IMG/VR virus record: IMGVR_UViG_3300005262_000102
Span: 1 to 36,134 of that record
DNA: 36,134 nucleotides
Strand: one strand, 5' to 3'
From: a virus
Positions within the stretch are counted from its first letter, which is position 1. Each line of letters starts with the position of its first letter. The notes beneath the pieces were generated by a model, which was not told the DNA's origin, made no database searches, and worked only from the letters and a program-made list of their open reading frames with translations. The position numbers and the translations under genes were made by a program. Of this stretch, positions 6,915 through 15,577 are shown one piece after another.

Positions 6915-7377
6915 TGCAATCACAGGTAATAAAAAAGCCCGCAGTAGCGGGCTGGTGGAGATAGCGCAGCACGGTCGCGAGCGCGTTGGGATCGAACCGC
7001 CAAGGGTCCGGGATGCCGAGCGCAGCGGCCAGCGCCTCGGAGCAGAACTTGCCGCGCTTCGAATCCGGCACAAAGCCGATCACGAAGTGCAGGTTGCCCA
7101 GCAAGTCATACCGTTCGTGTTCGTGCGCTTCGAACCATTTGCACGCTGCAGGTTCCAGCGCCGCCGGCAGCTCGATGAAGTCCCAATGCTCCGGGTCATA
7201 TTCAATCGCCTTGAAGCGCACTCCACCGTCGATGAACGACGCCGAGGCCGAAAGCCCGTCCGAGAACACAAGCTCACAATGACTGTACGGCCCCCGCATC
7301 CAGCGGCTCACGACGATGCTGTAGAGCCCCTGCAGGCCGGGGCGCGTGCCTTTATAGAACGCCGCGCGGAATGTCAT
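6709..7377 (-). CDS. Permuted papain-like (NlpC/P60 superfamily, YiiX-type) hydrolase
   Basis: The conserved part is about residues 1-140. The first catalytic element is a His in Y-S-H-C-E-L-V and the second a Cys in K-F-C-S-E-A, the order expected for circularly permuted papain-fold amidases of the YiiX/DUF830 kind. It may act on peptidoglycan or another amide/thioester bond during infection or lysis. It starts at ATG 7377 in an ATGA overlap with the upstream gene. After L-R-Y-L the frame runs without a stop through the hairpin at 6937-6952 and across almost the whole holin gene to 6709. The last ~80 residues are therefore probably not a conserved domain, and a lost stop codon is possible. 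Confidence 0.7.
   Translation of the reverse strand: MTFRAAFYKGTRPGLQGLYSIVVSRWMRGPYSHCELVFSDGLSASASFIDGGVRFKAIEYDPEHWDFIELPAALEPAACKWFEAHEHERYDLLGNLHFVIGFVPDSKRGKFCSEALAAALGIPDPWRFDPNALATVLRYLHQPATAGFFITCDCNDYVPRSGQHGGRESRHRCAAGGRCQPELCGLHAAGPGAARHAAVAAAADRGQAVDPVPALEQGEGGR
6931..6952 (-). terminator. Intrinsic terminator-like hairpin before the holin
   Basis: Read on the - strand: GCCCGC-TACT-GCGGGC followed by six T. It lies inside the open frame of the hydrolase and just upstream of the holin start, so it would attenuate lysis-gene transcription unless antiterminated. Confidence 0.7.
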
Positions 7378-8006
7378 TTCAGCCCCTGCGCGATGATGCC
7401 GGCCGCATGCACGATATCGTCATGGGCGGCCTGTGCCCTGGCCACGTCAGCGGCATTGTGGATCGCGTACTTTTTCATGCGCAGCGCGCCCAGCTCCTCC
7501 AGGGCAATGCGCAACGAGTCAGCCTGCATGATGATCAGGTCCGCCGCGTCGCGATAGGCCAGGCCGGCGGCATCCGCAAACGGTGCAATCCATACACCAG
7601 GATCGCCCTGACAGCCGGCAGCGACGAATGCCCGAGCAGCAGCCTCGCGGGCCAGGTACTCGGCATCGAAGCGGAACCAGCGCTGGTAGATGTCCGCGAT
7701 AAAGGAATCAACGGCAGCGGCCAGCGTGGCTTTGACGCTGGCCAGCTCACCGCTGGCCAGATCCTTTTCTTCATCCGTCATCGGCCGCGTGGTCCACGAA
7801 CGCACCCACATGTCGCCATGCAGGACAGGCTCCCCTTCTTCAGAGATCATGCCCGGCACCTGCTGCGGCGGTGTACCGTACAGCGGCATGATGCCAAAGG
7901 CGGCCAGATCCGCGTCGGTGATGACCTGGCCAAACATCACGTTCACCGCAGTGCGAATGTCGCTATGGCCGACGAAGCGACGGCCGGAACTCACTTCCAG
8001 ATACAT
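7374..8006 (-). CDS. Phage tail-fibre-associated protein (hypothetical)
   Basis: 210 aa from ATG 8006, with AAAGGG seven bases upstream. The position directly after the fibre genes and before the lysis region, the helical C-terminal half (Y-R-D-A-A-D-L-I-I-M-Q-A-D) and the absence of membrane segments resemble tail-fibre assembly or fibre-adjacent proteins of Burkholderiales prophages. No catalytic motif is seen. The function is inferred from location only. It is probably translationally coupled to the next gene by a 4-bp ATGA overlap. Confidence 0.6.
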   Translation of the reverse strand: MYLEVSSGRRFVGHSDIRTAVNVMFGQVITDADLAAFGIMPLYGTPPQQVPGMISEEGEPVLHGDMWVRSWTTRPMTDEEKDLASGELASVKATLAAAVDSFIADIYQRWFRFDAEYLAREAAARAFVAAGCQGDPGVWIAPFADAAGLAYRDAADLIIMQADSLRIALEELGALRMKKYAIHNAADVARAQAAHDDIVHAAGIIAQGLK

Positions 8007-8020
8007 GGAATTACCCTTTC

Positions 8021-8863
8021 TTAAAATTCGTCGGCTGTACGTGTGGATGGGTAAGCACGGCCCAAGCCATAGATGATTCGCGCGCCACCGTCACCGCCGT
8101 TGTAGCCACTGGTGATGTAGTTACCAGCGCCGCCACCGCCACCACAGGCCGGCCCAACCGAACCGGCCGTCCCGACTGTGGCGCCAGTGACGATAGACAC
8201 ACCGCCAATGCCATTCGATCCCGCGCCATTGAGCCCTGTACCGCCACCAGATCCTCCGGCCGCTTTACCTGCGGCTCCGGCACCGCCAGACCCGTTTTGG
8301 CCGTTGGGAGCGCTTATATTCGGAATGTTCGTCGCCGCTTGGCCCAACGCCCCATCGCCCGAATAGCCCCCCGCGCTACTGCCGCCAGGACCCGCCAAAC
8401 CAGCACCGTCCCCCGATGCGCCACCACGCCTGCCATTGCCTCCACCAATGTTGGCGTCGTAAGCAGTACCAGTAGAATCGGAAGCCCAGCCACCACCGTT
8501 CGCTTGCAGCAGGATGGTTGTTCCACGCTTGAGCTGCGTCGAACCGCCGGCGTCCCCGGTCTTGTCGCCAACCGCACCGGCAGCACCACCCTTGCCGACG
8601 ACAATGGTTAGCACTTCGCCTGGCGTGACCGGGATCGAGATTGCGTAGCGCAGCGCCCCGCCACCACCGCCGTAGCCGGTACCGTATGGCGAAGTACCCT
8701 CACCACCGCCGCCACCGCCGCCACCGCCAATACCGACAACGCTGATGGAATACACCCCGTCCGGAACGGTCCAGCTGTATGTGCCCGGCTTGGTCCAGGC
8801 GACTTGACCTCGGATGGCTGCTGCAGAGGCAACCATCCACAACCTTTGCGTAGTTCGATCCAT
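8021..8863 (-). CDS. Glycine-rich tail-fibre/adhesin protein
   Basis: 280 aa. A short N-terminal segment (T-K-P-G-T-Y-S-W-T-V-P-D-G-V) leads into a long glycine-rich domain with a run of nine glycines and repeated G-G-x-G blocks. It ends in G-G-A-R-I-I-Y-G-L-G-R-A-Y-P-S-T-R-T-A-D-E. Glycine-rich domains of this kind cap fibres or baseplates of several phages and can fold as polyglycine-II helix bundles presenting loops that bind the host receptor. It is likely the distal receptor-binding part, with the 8867 gene as shaft. The ribosome-binding site is weak and the genes are separated by only three bases, so coupling is likely. Confidence 0.75.
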   Translation of the reverse strand: MDRTTQRLWMVASAAAIRGQVAWTKPGTYSWTVPDGVYSISVVGIGGGGGGGGGEGTSPYGTGYGGGGGALRYAISIPVTPGEVLTIVVGKGGAAGAVGDKTGDAGGSTQLKRGTTILLQANGGGWASDSTGTAYDANIGGGNGRRGGASGDGAGLAGPGGSSAGGYSGDGALGQAATNIPNISAPNGQNGSGGAGAAGKAAGGSGGGTGLNGAGSNGIGGVSIVTGATVGTAGSVGPACGGGGGAGNYITSGYNGGDGGARIIYGLGRAYPSTRTADEF

Positions 8864-8866
8864 CGG

Positions 8867-9766
8867 CTACCCGTTCGCGTAGTTCGGCAGCACCCCGATA
8901 CGCCAGGTCACGCCGCCATTGCTGGTCACGAACACAAACACATGGGTCTTGCCGGTTTGCAGCGTGGGCATGTTCCCGCCCGGAGGCAGGACCGAACTTG
9001 GCCAACCTGCAGCACCGCTGTCGTATTGCATTTCCAGCGTGAAGCTGAAGCCTTGCGGTACATTGCTGAAGGTGAAAGCGACGGTCCCGGCCACTGTCTT
9101 CTTGAAGTAGTTGTAGCCAAGGCCGCAATTGATCTCGCCGGCCGGCAGCGGGCCGACATTGAACTGCGTGTTGCTGGCTGACGTGCCTGCAGGACCGGCA
9201 ACGCCCGATACAGTGATGTTCCAGTCCGTGCGGGTGATGAGCGCCGGACCGATAGCCGTGACGTCCACCGACAGGACGGTGCCAACATACGTCTTCACCG
9301 TGCCGTACATCCATGCATCCTTATTAGCACCGGACACCACCAGCACCGGCACATTCGGCTTGAACTGCTTTGCTGCCTCCACCTGGAACACTTTCACGCC
9401 GACGCCGACAGCCATCTCGGTTGTGCTGAACGTTGTGACCTGCGTACCGGCCGCGGCTGCAGCACTCGCCGCAGCGCTATCCGCACTGGCAGCGGCGTTC
9501 GTCGCGCTGCCGGCAGCCGCCTGCTTGTGTGCTTCGGCCGTTGCGGCTGCGTTGGCCGCCGAGAGCGAACTATCCTGCGCGGCCGACGCGCTGCCATAGG
9601 CATCGAGTGCGTTGTTGTAAACGTTGGTGGCCAGGGCATTGAACAGCGCCACCACGTTGATCAGCCAGGCGATGAAGTCATCGACGCGCTGCTTGAAGGT
9701 GTTGCGGTCGCCGCGTTGCGGCGCCGCCGGCCCATTCGGAATGGGCGTAGGTTGAACTCGTGCCAT
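8867..9766 (-). CDS. Tail-fibre protein, probable proximal/shaft part
   Basis: 299 aa. The N terminus is proline-rich. It is followed by an Ala/Ser-rich heptad-like region at about residues 50-110 (A-A-N-A-A-A-T-A-E-A-H-K-Q-A-A), typical of trimeric coiled-coil fibre shafts. A beta-rich C-terminal half includes a short collagen-like G-P-A-G-T. It starts at ATG 9766 with AAGGA eight bases upstream, overlapping the previous stop by one base (TGATG). Likely trimeric and mounted on the tail tip. Confidence 0.75.
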   Translation of the reverse strand: MARVQPTPIPNGPAAPQRGDRNTFKQRVDDFIAWLINVVALFNALATNVYNNALDAYGSASAAQDSSLSAANAAATAEAHKQAAAGSATNAAASADSAAASAAAAAGTQVTTFSTTEMAVGVGVKVFQVEAAKQFKPNVPVLVVSGANKDAWMYGTVKTYVGTVLSVDVTAIGPALITRTDWNITVSGVAGPAGTSASNTQFNVGPLPAGEINCGLGYNYFKKTVAGTVAFTFSNVPQGFSFTLEMQYDSGAAGWPSSVLPPGGNMPTLQTGKTHVFVFVTSNGGVTWRIGVLPNYANG

Positions 9767-10692
9767 CAGATAAATCCTTGGAGTTTGAATCGGAGGGTTA
9801 CGCGGTCGGAGCCGTTGTAGGTCAACGTCCCTGAGCCCAGGCCGAAACCGCGCAGGCCCGCGTACTCAGGGGTCGAGCTGGCGATCCAGGCGCACGGAAC
9901 GTCCTGCAGGCGCTGGATCGCGTCCAGCACCGTGCTGGCTTCGGAGCGGTCCACCAGCGCGGTCAGCTCCATGTCCGTCGCCTTGTTGCGGCGTTTAATT
10001 TTCGTTTTGCCGAAATCGTCCGTCTTGATGTAGGCGAACGTACGCGGCGTCACCTGCGCCTCGGCCAGCGTCCGACCGCACTCAACACGCGCGCCGACTG
10101 CCATCAGGCCGCACTTCACCTGCCCGGACGCTTTCGTAAGCGTTACCGTGACCTCGCAGTTGAAGTACGGATCGACGTCGCCGATGAACAGGTCCGTCAT
10201 GGGCTTGAAATCGCCCCAGAAATATTCGTCGTAGTCACCCGGCGCCGAGGACTCCAGCTCCTGCACTTTCTGGAAGATCACCGCCCCGCCCGGCTTATCC
10301 CGCACCGTCAGGGTGAGGAAATCCGCGTCAAGGCCTGCGAAGTAGAAATCGCTCGCGAAGCCCGGACGCAGCACCACGCTCATCGGTGAGTCGCCCACCG
10401 TCTGCGTGTTCACCTCGCTGTCAAACATCAACATGCGGTTCGTCACGGTGTCGAGATCGATCCACCAGGGCGTCGTGCCGGCGGTGTTCTCGGGGAGGTT
10501 GGGATCGTGGTTAAGGTTGGTTGCTTTGCCGGACTCGTAAAGCCGGTTTGTGGTCGGGTGCCGCACACGGGCACCCACAGCATAGGTTTTGTCTTTGCTC
10601 CAGGCCTCGTCGGTTTCCGGAACGCTGCTACTCACCAGCATGCTGTTCGTGATCGCGATGGGTTCCACCGCGATCAGAATGGCAGTGCTCAT
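9766..10692 (-). CDS. Tail-tip/baseplate structural protein with carbohydrate-binding-like N terminus
   Basis: 308 aa from ATG 10692, with AAAGGA four bases upstream. Residues 25-80 (A-W-S-K-D-K-T-Y-A-V-G-A-R-V...Y-E-S) resemble the small CBM5/12-like modules found in phage tail proteins. The remainder is beta-rich and matches the general layout of an uncharacterised tail-region protein common in siphophages. It follows the tape-measure gene by 11 bp, where a distal-tail or hub protein would be expected. It contains no protease or lysozyme motif. Confidence 0.6.
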   Translation of the reverse strand: MSTAILIAVEPIAITNSMLVSSSVPETDEAWSKDKTYAVGARVRHPTTNRLYESGKATNLNHDPNLPENTAGTTPWWIDLDTVTNRMLMFDSEVNTQTVGDSPMSVVLRPGFASDFYFAGLDADFLTLTVRDKPGGAVIFQKVQELESSAPGDYDEYFWGDFKPMTDLFIGDVDPYFNCEVTVTLTKASGQVKCGLMAVGARVECGRTLAEAQVTPRTFAYIKTDDFGKTKIKRRNKATDMELTALVDRSEASTVLDAIQRLQDVPCAWIASSTPEYAGLRGFGLGSGTLTYNGSDRVTLRFKLQGFI

Positions 10693-10703
10693 TCGATCCT
10701 TTC

Positions 10704-13700
10704 TTATTCTGCAATTTCGACCAGGAAGGGACCGCCGCCCGCCGACACCTGTATCAGAATTTCCGCCGATGCCGCCGAACTTTCCTGCACCAGTTCCATC
10801 ACCGTTTTCAGCTCCTCGAAGCGAGTGGCCAGCAGCGCGAGCGCGCGGTACATCTCGCCGTTATCCGGGCGGAGAAGTGCCGACGTTTGCGATGCATTGA
10901 AAATTCGAGACGGGCCGGTGACTTCCAGCTCGGGACCGTTCTCGCCAACGAGCCGCAGCCCGCCGCCGAAGTCGCCGCCAGTTGCGTAGCCGGGGATGCC
11001 GAGCGCCTTGAGCCATTCCTGCCAGGTACGGCCGCCCTTCGCGTTCAGCTCCGGCGCCGCGCCTTTGATGAACTCGGCAATCTCAGACGTGTCCACGCTG
11101 GAGCCGAAAGCCTTGGTCCAGAAGGCGTAGCCCTCCGAGTCGGGATCTCGGCCCAGCACCGTCTTGTAGAGATCCGTGACGGAGAAGTTTGTCTTCCCTG
11201 GATCGCTCTGACTCGCGCCGGCCTTGACAGCGCCAAGCGCGGCGGAGAACCCGGCAATGGCAGCGGCAAGGCCCTGCACGCCGTTGTTGATGCCGAGCAG
11301 CTGATCGAGCTGCGCCTTTGCGTTGTTGCCAAGGGCGTCGAGGCTTTCCAGCTCCTTCTTGTAGGCCAGGTCCAGGCTTTCCTTCTGCGCCTTCAACGAG
11401 TCCAGCATTCGCTGCTCGGTCGATACCTTGGTGTCGGTGATACCGGCTAGGCCTGACAGGTCAGATGTGGTCTTGTAAAAGTCGCGGATATAGTCCTGAT
11501 ACGACGAGAACTGATTGCTCGCGTCGCGGGACAGAACCGACAGCACATCCTTCAGCTTATCGGCATCCGGCAGTCCGCCGCCGGCGCGGGCTTTGGCAAG
11601 CACGGATGCCAGCTCAGCCTGCGCGGCGACACGGTCGCCCTGCTCCATCCCCGGCGCCTGCATCCCGCTCAGCGTGCTGCGCAGCGCCTGTGACAGCGAT
11701 TGCAGCTTCGACAGCGATGCGGTAACGCCGTCGATGCTCTTCTCCAGTGCAGACGTCTGCACATCGTGGCGCTTCGTGACCGCGTCACGCTCGACATCAA
11801 GAGCGCTCTGCAGGGTATCCAGCGCGCTCTTGGCACTATCCCGCAGCTGGTCGGTGACGGCCTTGATGGAATCCTTCAGGTAGTCGGCCACCGTCTTGAA
11901 AGCCGGTCCCAGCGCGAGCAGCGCGGTGTATGTCTTCGCGCCTTCGTCCGTGGCCAGTGCGCCGGACTGCGCCAGCTTCAGCACCGCCTCCTTGTACTGG
12001 TCGGCGGTAGTCAGCCCGGTGTAGCCCAGCTTGGCCAATTCCTCGTTCAGCGCCTTCTGCGCCGGACCGATCTGCTCGGCCTTGCTCAGGAAGTTCTGCG
12101 CGAAGAACTGGCTTTGCGCCGCCAGGGCATCGGCGCCGCCGGCAAGTTCGAGCAGGTGCTTGCGCGCCGCCTCGCTTGCCAAGCCGACGGCGCCAAACGC
12201 GGTGCTGGACGTCACACCAATCGCCTCGATCAAAGCGTTGGTAGTGCGGAACTCGGCCGCCACGCGGTTCAGCGCCGCGCTGGTCGATTCCGTCTCGCCC
12301 TTCAGCTTGGCCAGATCCTGCAGCGTGACCGTGGCGCCGAACAGCGCCGGGCCGGTATCGCCCAGCGCCTTTCGGAAGGCCAGAATTGCGCCCGCCTCGG
12401 TGGCCAGCTCCTGCGACGATCCTTTGAAGCCATCGAGCAGGCTCGACAGGCCCGGCGCCACGCCCTCGAAGATCACATTCAGGCGAGCCTTGAACACGTC
12501 CTCCAACTGGCCGTTGGCGTTCGGATTCGCCCCTTCCACGCCGGTGTGAGCAGTCGTGGACTTGCCCGTCACCGCATCCTTGACCGAGGCTTTTTCGGTA
12601 TCCGTCAGGAAGCCCGCCAGCGCATCATCCACGGCAGTGACCGTATGGATGAAGTTCTGGACCACATCCGACTTGCTGCTCATCCAGAACGAAGACGACA
12701 CGCCGAACGTGCCGAAGGCACCAGTCCCGAAGTCGTCGATATACGACTGACCTGTCTTACCCTCGTTCCCGCGCTCATTGATGCTGATCGCACCAGGCTT
12801 ATTGTTGCTGGTGAAGGTCAGCCGCGTGTCCTTCTCCGGACCGTGCCCGAAGATGCCACTGAAGCCAATCAGCGCGGCCGCACCCATCGCTGCCCATCCC
12901 CAACCAGGGATTGCCGCAATCGCCGTGCTGATCTGCGAGCCGGCCGCCAAGCCACTGGCCGCCGCTCCAGCACCCGCTTGCCCGGCAGCGGCTGCCGCCT
13001 GATAGGTAGCAATCGCCTCGCCGGCGGCGGCACCCTGCGACAGGCCGGTGCCCAGCGCGGAGATGTAGGTAGAGCCAGCCAGATTGCCGATGCCGGCAAC
13101 GGCGCCGCCGACATTGGTGAAAGTGCTATATAGGTTGCCCAGGCCTGTGGCAGTCTGCACAGCGTTGGCCGGCGCGCTGCTGCCCACGGTGCCCGTGATC
13201 CCGCCTTGAATCGACGGCTTCAGCACCATCGTCTTGAACAGGTTGACGGCGGTGTCGGCCAGGTTCTTCAGCGGCGCCTTGCCCGATTCGAAGCCGCGCA
13301 TGAGCGCATCGGTCAAGGAATTTTCGATCTGGCCTGCAGCCCGCTTCCATTCGTCTGCGGTAGCCCTTGCCGCGTCCGCCCCAACCTCCTTCAGCGCCCC
13401 CTCGCGTTTCGCAGCGGCCAGGTCGCGCAGCAGCTTGGCCTGCTCACGATAGGTTTCGGACAACTGGCCAGACAGATCGATGCCTTCGGCAATGTCTGCG
13501 TTCTGCTCCAGGAACGCCGCGCGGTCCTCCAGGCGAGCAGCGGTCAGATCCGCAATGCCGCGTGCGTTCAGGCCGATCTGTTCGTTGGAATCGCGCTGCG
13601 CGGTCAACTGCTCCTTCAGCGCGTCGCGGCTGGCCAGTTGACGATCAACAACGCTGGCGAAGGCGTCAGCGGCTGCCCGGTTGTTCTTCACTTCCAGATC

Positions 13701-14744
13701 CAGCAGCTGCCCCTGCAGCTCGATCTGCCGGGTGGTGATCTGTTCATCGATCTGTGCGATCTGCCCGCGCAGTCCGGCCTGCTCCTTCTGGCTGTTCTGC
13801 TTCTTGGCAGCCAGGGCCAGTTCTTCCTGCAGGCCGACCTTGCGCTTGGCCAGCGCTGCCACCTCCAGCTGCGCAACGCCTTCGACATAGTCCTTCTCGT
13901 TGACCAGGCCGGCCGCGTGGTTGGCATTCAGCAACGCCTGAGAACGCTTTTCTACTTCCTCGGTAATGACGCCCCGGCGCTTAATAGCCTCGATCTGCGA
14001 ATCGATGCCGTCGTTGAACAGGTCCGCGTACTTCTTACGGACCTCACCAACGCGCACTTCGATATCGGCTTGAGACTTGCCAGCGGCCGCCCCCAGCGTG
14101 CGGGCCTTGGTGATGTCGGTTTCCAGCTGCTCCTGGCGTGTTTGGTACTTCTCGCCTTCCTTCAGCCACTCAATCCGGGCGTTGTCCAGCTTGTTCGCCG
14201 CGTCCTTGGCCTTGTTGGCCTCGTTCTGCTTGTCGATCTGTCCCTGCAGGTTCGCTTCCTGCTGCCGCAGATCCGGCAGGCGTTCGCGCGCACTGGCCGC
14301 GTTCGCGTAGCTATACAGATTGCGCTGTGCCGCCTTGATGTTCGCCTGGACCTTCTCCAGCTGCTGCTGCAGGGTTTCCTCGCGCCCGATGTTCAGGAAG
14401 TAGTCCCAGGCACCTTTTGCGGCGTCTCCAGCGTCCTTCCATGCCTTTTCAATCGGCCCCAGGTGCGCGAGCGTCTGTTTGGCCCGGTCGCCCATCGCGT
14501 CAGCGTAGGTCTTCTGCGCCAGCGTCGCCGCTTCATCCTTGCGGCCCTGTTCCTCCAGCGACTTGATCTGCTCATATACAGCCGCTGTCAGGAAGTGGTA
14601 TTCATTGCTCAGGCGCTCAGCCGACTGCAGCGGGCTCTCACCCAGCGACTTGAAGTCCTTGGCCATGTCCTGCACGGACTTGCCAACCGCGCGTTGCGTC
14701 TCGACCGTGACCTTGCCGAAATACTCGATGTTCTCGGCTGCCAC
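10704..14744 (-). CDS. Tape-measure protein, C-terminal fragment (gene split by frameshift)
   Basis: The 1346-aa frame from GTG 14744 continues the tape-measure protein begun at 15565. It contains long coiled-coil segments (about residues 100-470), hydrophobic Ala/Gly-rich segments around 530-640, and further helices. A DUF4214-like segment (L-Y-K-T-V-L-G-R-D-P-D-S-E-G-Y) is encoded near 11047-11195. Near the C terminus is G-P-S-R-I-F-N-A-S-Q-T, seen in other lambda-H-type tape measures. The protein sets tail length and is ejected with DNA. True coding in this frame must begin near 14787. The GTG at 14744 is probably not a natural start. A dispersed-palindrome copy lies at 11747-11762. Confidence 0.9.
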   Translation of the reverse strand: MAAENIEYFGKVTVETQRAVGKSVQDMAKDFKSLGESPLQSAERLSNEYHFLTAAVYEQIKSLEEQGRKDEAATLAQKTYADAMGDRAKQTLAHLGPIEKAWKDAGDAAKGAWDYFLNIGREETLQQQLEKVQANIKAAQRNLYSYANAASARERLPDLRQQEANLQGQIDKQNEANKAKDAANKLDNARIEWLKEGEKYQTRQEQLETDITKARTLGAAAGKSQADIEVRVGEVRKKYADLFNDGIDSQIEAIKRRGVITEEVEKRSQALLNANHAAGLVNEKDYVEGVAQLEVAALAKRKVGLQEELALAAKKQNSQKEQAGLRGQIAQIDEQITTRQIELQGQLLDLEVKNNRAAADAFASVVDRQLASRDALKEQLTAQRDSNEQIGLNARGIADLTAARLEDRAAFLEQNADIAEGIDLSGQLSETYREQAKLLRDLAAAKREGALKEVGADAARATADEWKRAAGQIENSLTDALMRGFESGKAPLKNLADTAVNLFKTMVLKPSIQGGITGTVGSSAPANAVQTATGLGNLYSTFTNVGGAVAGIGNLAGSTYISALGTGLSQGAAAGEAIATYQAAAAAGQAGAGAAASGLAAGSQISTAIAAIPGWGWAAMGAAALIGFSGIFGHGPEKDTRLTFTSNNKPGAISINERGNEGKTGQSYIDDFGTGAFGTFGVSSSFWMSSKSDVVQNFIHTVTAVDDALAGFLTDTEKASVKDAVTGKSTTAHTGVEGANPNANGQLEDVFKARLNVIFEGVAPGLSSLLDGFKGSSQELATEAGAILAFRKALGDTGPALFGATVTLQDLAKLKGETESTSAALNRVAAEFRTTNALIEAIGVTSSTAFGAVGLASEAARKHLLELAGGADALAAQSQFFAQNFLSKAEQIGPAQKALNEELAKLGYTGLTTADQYKEAVLKLAQSGALATDEGAKTYTALLALGPAFKTVADYLKDSIKAVTDQLRDSAKSALDTLQSALDVERDAVTKRHDVQTSALEKSIDGVTASLSKLQSLSQALRSTLSGMQAPGMEQGDRVAAQAELASVLAKARAGGGLPDADKLKDVLSVLSRDASNQFSSYQDYIRDFYKTTSDLSGLAGITDTKVSTEQRMLDSLKAQKESLDLAYKKELESLDALGNNAKAQLDQLLGINNGVQGLAAAIAGFSAALGAVKAGASQSDPGKTNFSVTDLYKTVLGRDPDSEGYAFWTKAFGSSVDTSEIAEFIKGAAPELNAKGGRTWQEWLKALGIPGYATGGDFGGGLRLVGENGPELEVTGPSRIFNASQTSALLRPDNGEMYRALALLATRFEELKTVMELVQESSAASAEILIQVSAGGGPFLVEIAE
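11747..11762. repeat. Dispersed palindrome, copy 3 (in tape-measure gene)
   Basis: Perfect consensus inside the tape-measure frame, encoding V-Q-T-S-A within a helical region. Confidence 0.9.
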
Positions 14745-15565
14745 CTGGCCTGTTCCGGCGAGCGCCGCGACCGCTTCCGCAGCCGCGCCTGCGTTCCGAC
14801 CGTCTGGCTGATATTGCGCGCCATATCGGCCAACTGGCCAGACGTCGTCGCAGCGGCGTTGCCGTTCATGATCAGGGCATCCTTGAAGGCGTCCGCCTCC
14901 TTGCTGCCCTGATGGTAAGCAACTGCCAGGCCAACGCCGGCGGCCGCAAGCAGCGTATAGGGGTTGATCAGGCCAACAACGTATCCGGCCAGCGCACGGG
15001 CTGCACCGCCCGTGGAACCGAACGCGTCCCGGAGCTGGCCACCCTGTTGCAGCAGCACCGTCAGCGGCGCTTGCCCGCCTCGCAGCGAGGTGACGATATC
15101 GGTCACTTGCGCCGGCACCTGACGCAGCGCCGCGGCTGTTTGAGCGGCCGATACTTGCACCCGGTTTAGCGACGTCGCCGCGCCAAATACCGACTGGTTC
15201 GCGGAGTCCTGCCGTGTTCGCACTGCTTCCAGCTGGTCCAGATAGGGACGCAGCACGTCGGCATTCACGCCGCGCTGGTTGGCCAGCACTTCAAAGTATT
15301 GGCGCGATCCTCGTTCGCCTGCCTCCATCACAGCGCTCGTGCGCTGGATAGAGGAAATCAGGCTGCGCGTGGACGCCTCAACGCGGTTTGCCGCCTGCCC
15401 GCTGCCGCTGCCCAGGTTGTCGAGCGCGGCTGAGCCTTGCTGGCCCAATGTCGCCAACGAGCGGCCGGTGCGCACGATGGCACCATCAGCACGCTGCAGA
15501 CCGGATTCCACGCCACTGGACTCGACGGACAGCTCAATGCTGGCCGCGCCAATCGTGTTGGACAT
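14609..15565 (-). CDS. Tape-measure protein, N-terminal fragment (gene split by frameshift)
   Basis: Starts at ATG 15565 with GAGGT five bases upstream. The first ~259 residues have the N-terminal features of lambda gpH-like tape measures (S-S-G-V-E-S-G-L-Q-R-A, L-R-G-G-Q-A-P-L-T-V-L-L-Q-Q-G-G, hydrophobic V-V-G-L-I-N-P-Y). At about 14787-14792 one base is missing. The frame then changes to an Arg/Ser-rich tail unlike phage protein, while the expected sequence (A-A-E-N-I-E-Y-F-G) continues in the other frame. Restored, the protein would be about 1620 aa. Either a real inactivating mutation or a sequence error. Confidence 0.9.
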   Translation of the reverse strand: MSNTIGAASIELSVESSGVESGLQRADGAIVRTGRSLATLGQQGSAALDNLGSGSGQAANRVEASTRSLISSIQRTSAVMEAGERGSRQYFEVLANQRGVNADVLRPYLDQLEAVRTRQDSANQSVFGAATSLNRVQVSAAQTAAALRQVPAQVTDIVTSLRGGQAPLTVLLQQGGQLRDAFGSTGGAARALAGYVVGLINPYTLLAAAGVGLAVAYHQGSKEADAFKDALIMNGNAAATTSGQLADMARNISQTVGTQARLRKRSRRSPEQARWQPRTSSISARSRSRRNARLASPCRTWPRTSSRWVRARCSRLSA

Positions 15566-15577
15566 AGATACCTCAAT

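Noticed and set aside
10877-10892. A ninth, degenerate copy of the palindrome (GTGCCGACGTTTGCGA) in the tape-measure gene
   Set aside because: Only 12 of 16 bases match, and the encoded N-A-S-Q-T-S-A lies in a motif conserved in tape measures generally, so protein homology explains it.
13206-14912. A 568-aa open frame on the + strand opposite the tape-measure gene
   Set aside because: Leu/Arg/Gln-rich composition typical of antisense to a helical, GC-rich gene; no start signal and no family resemblance.
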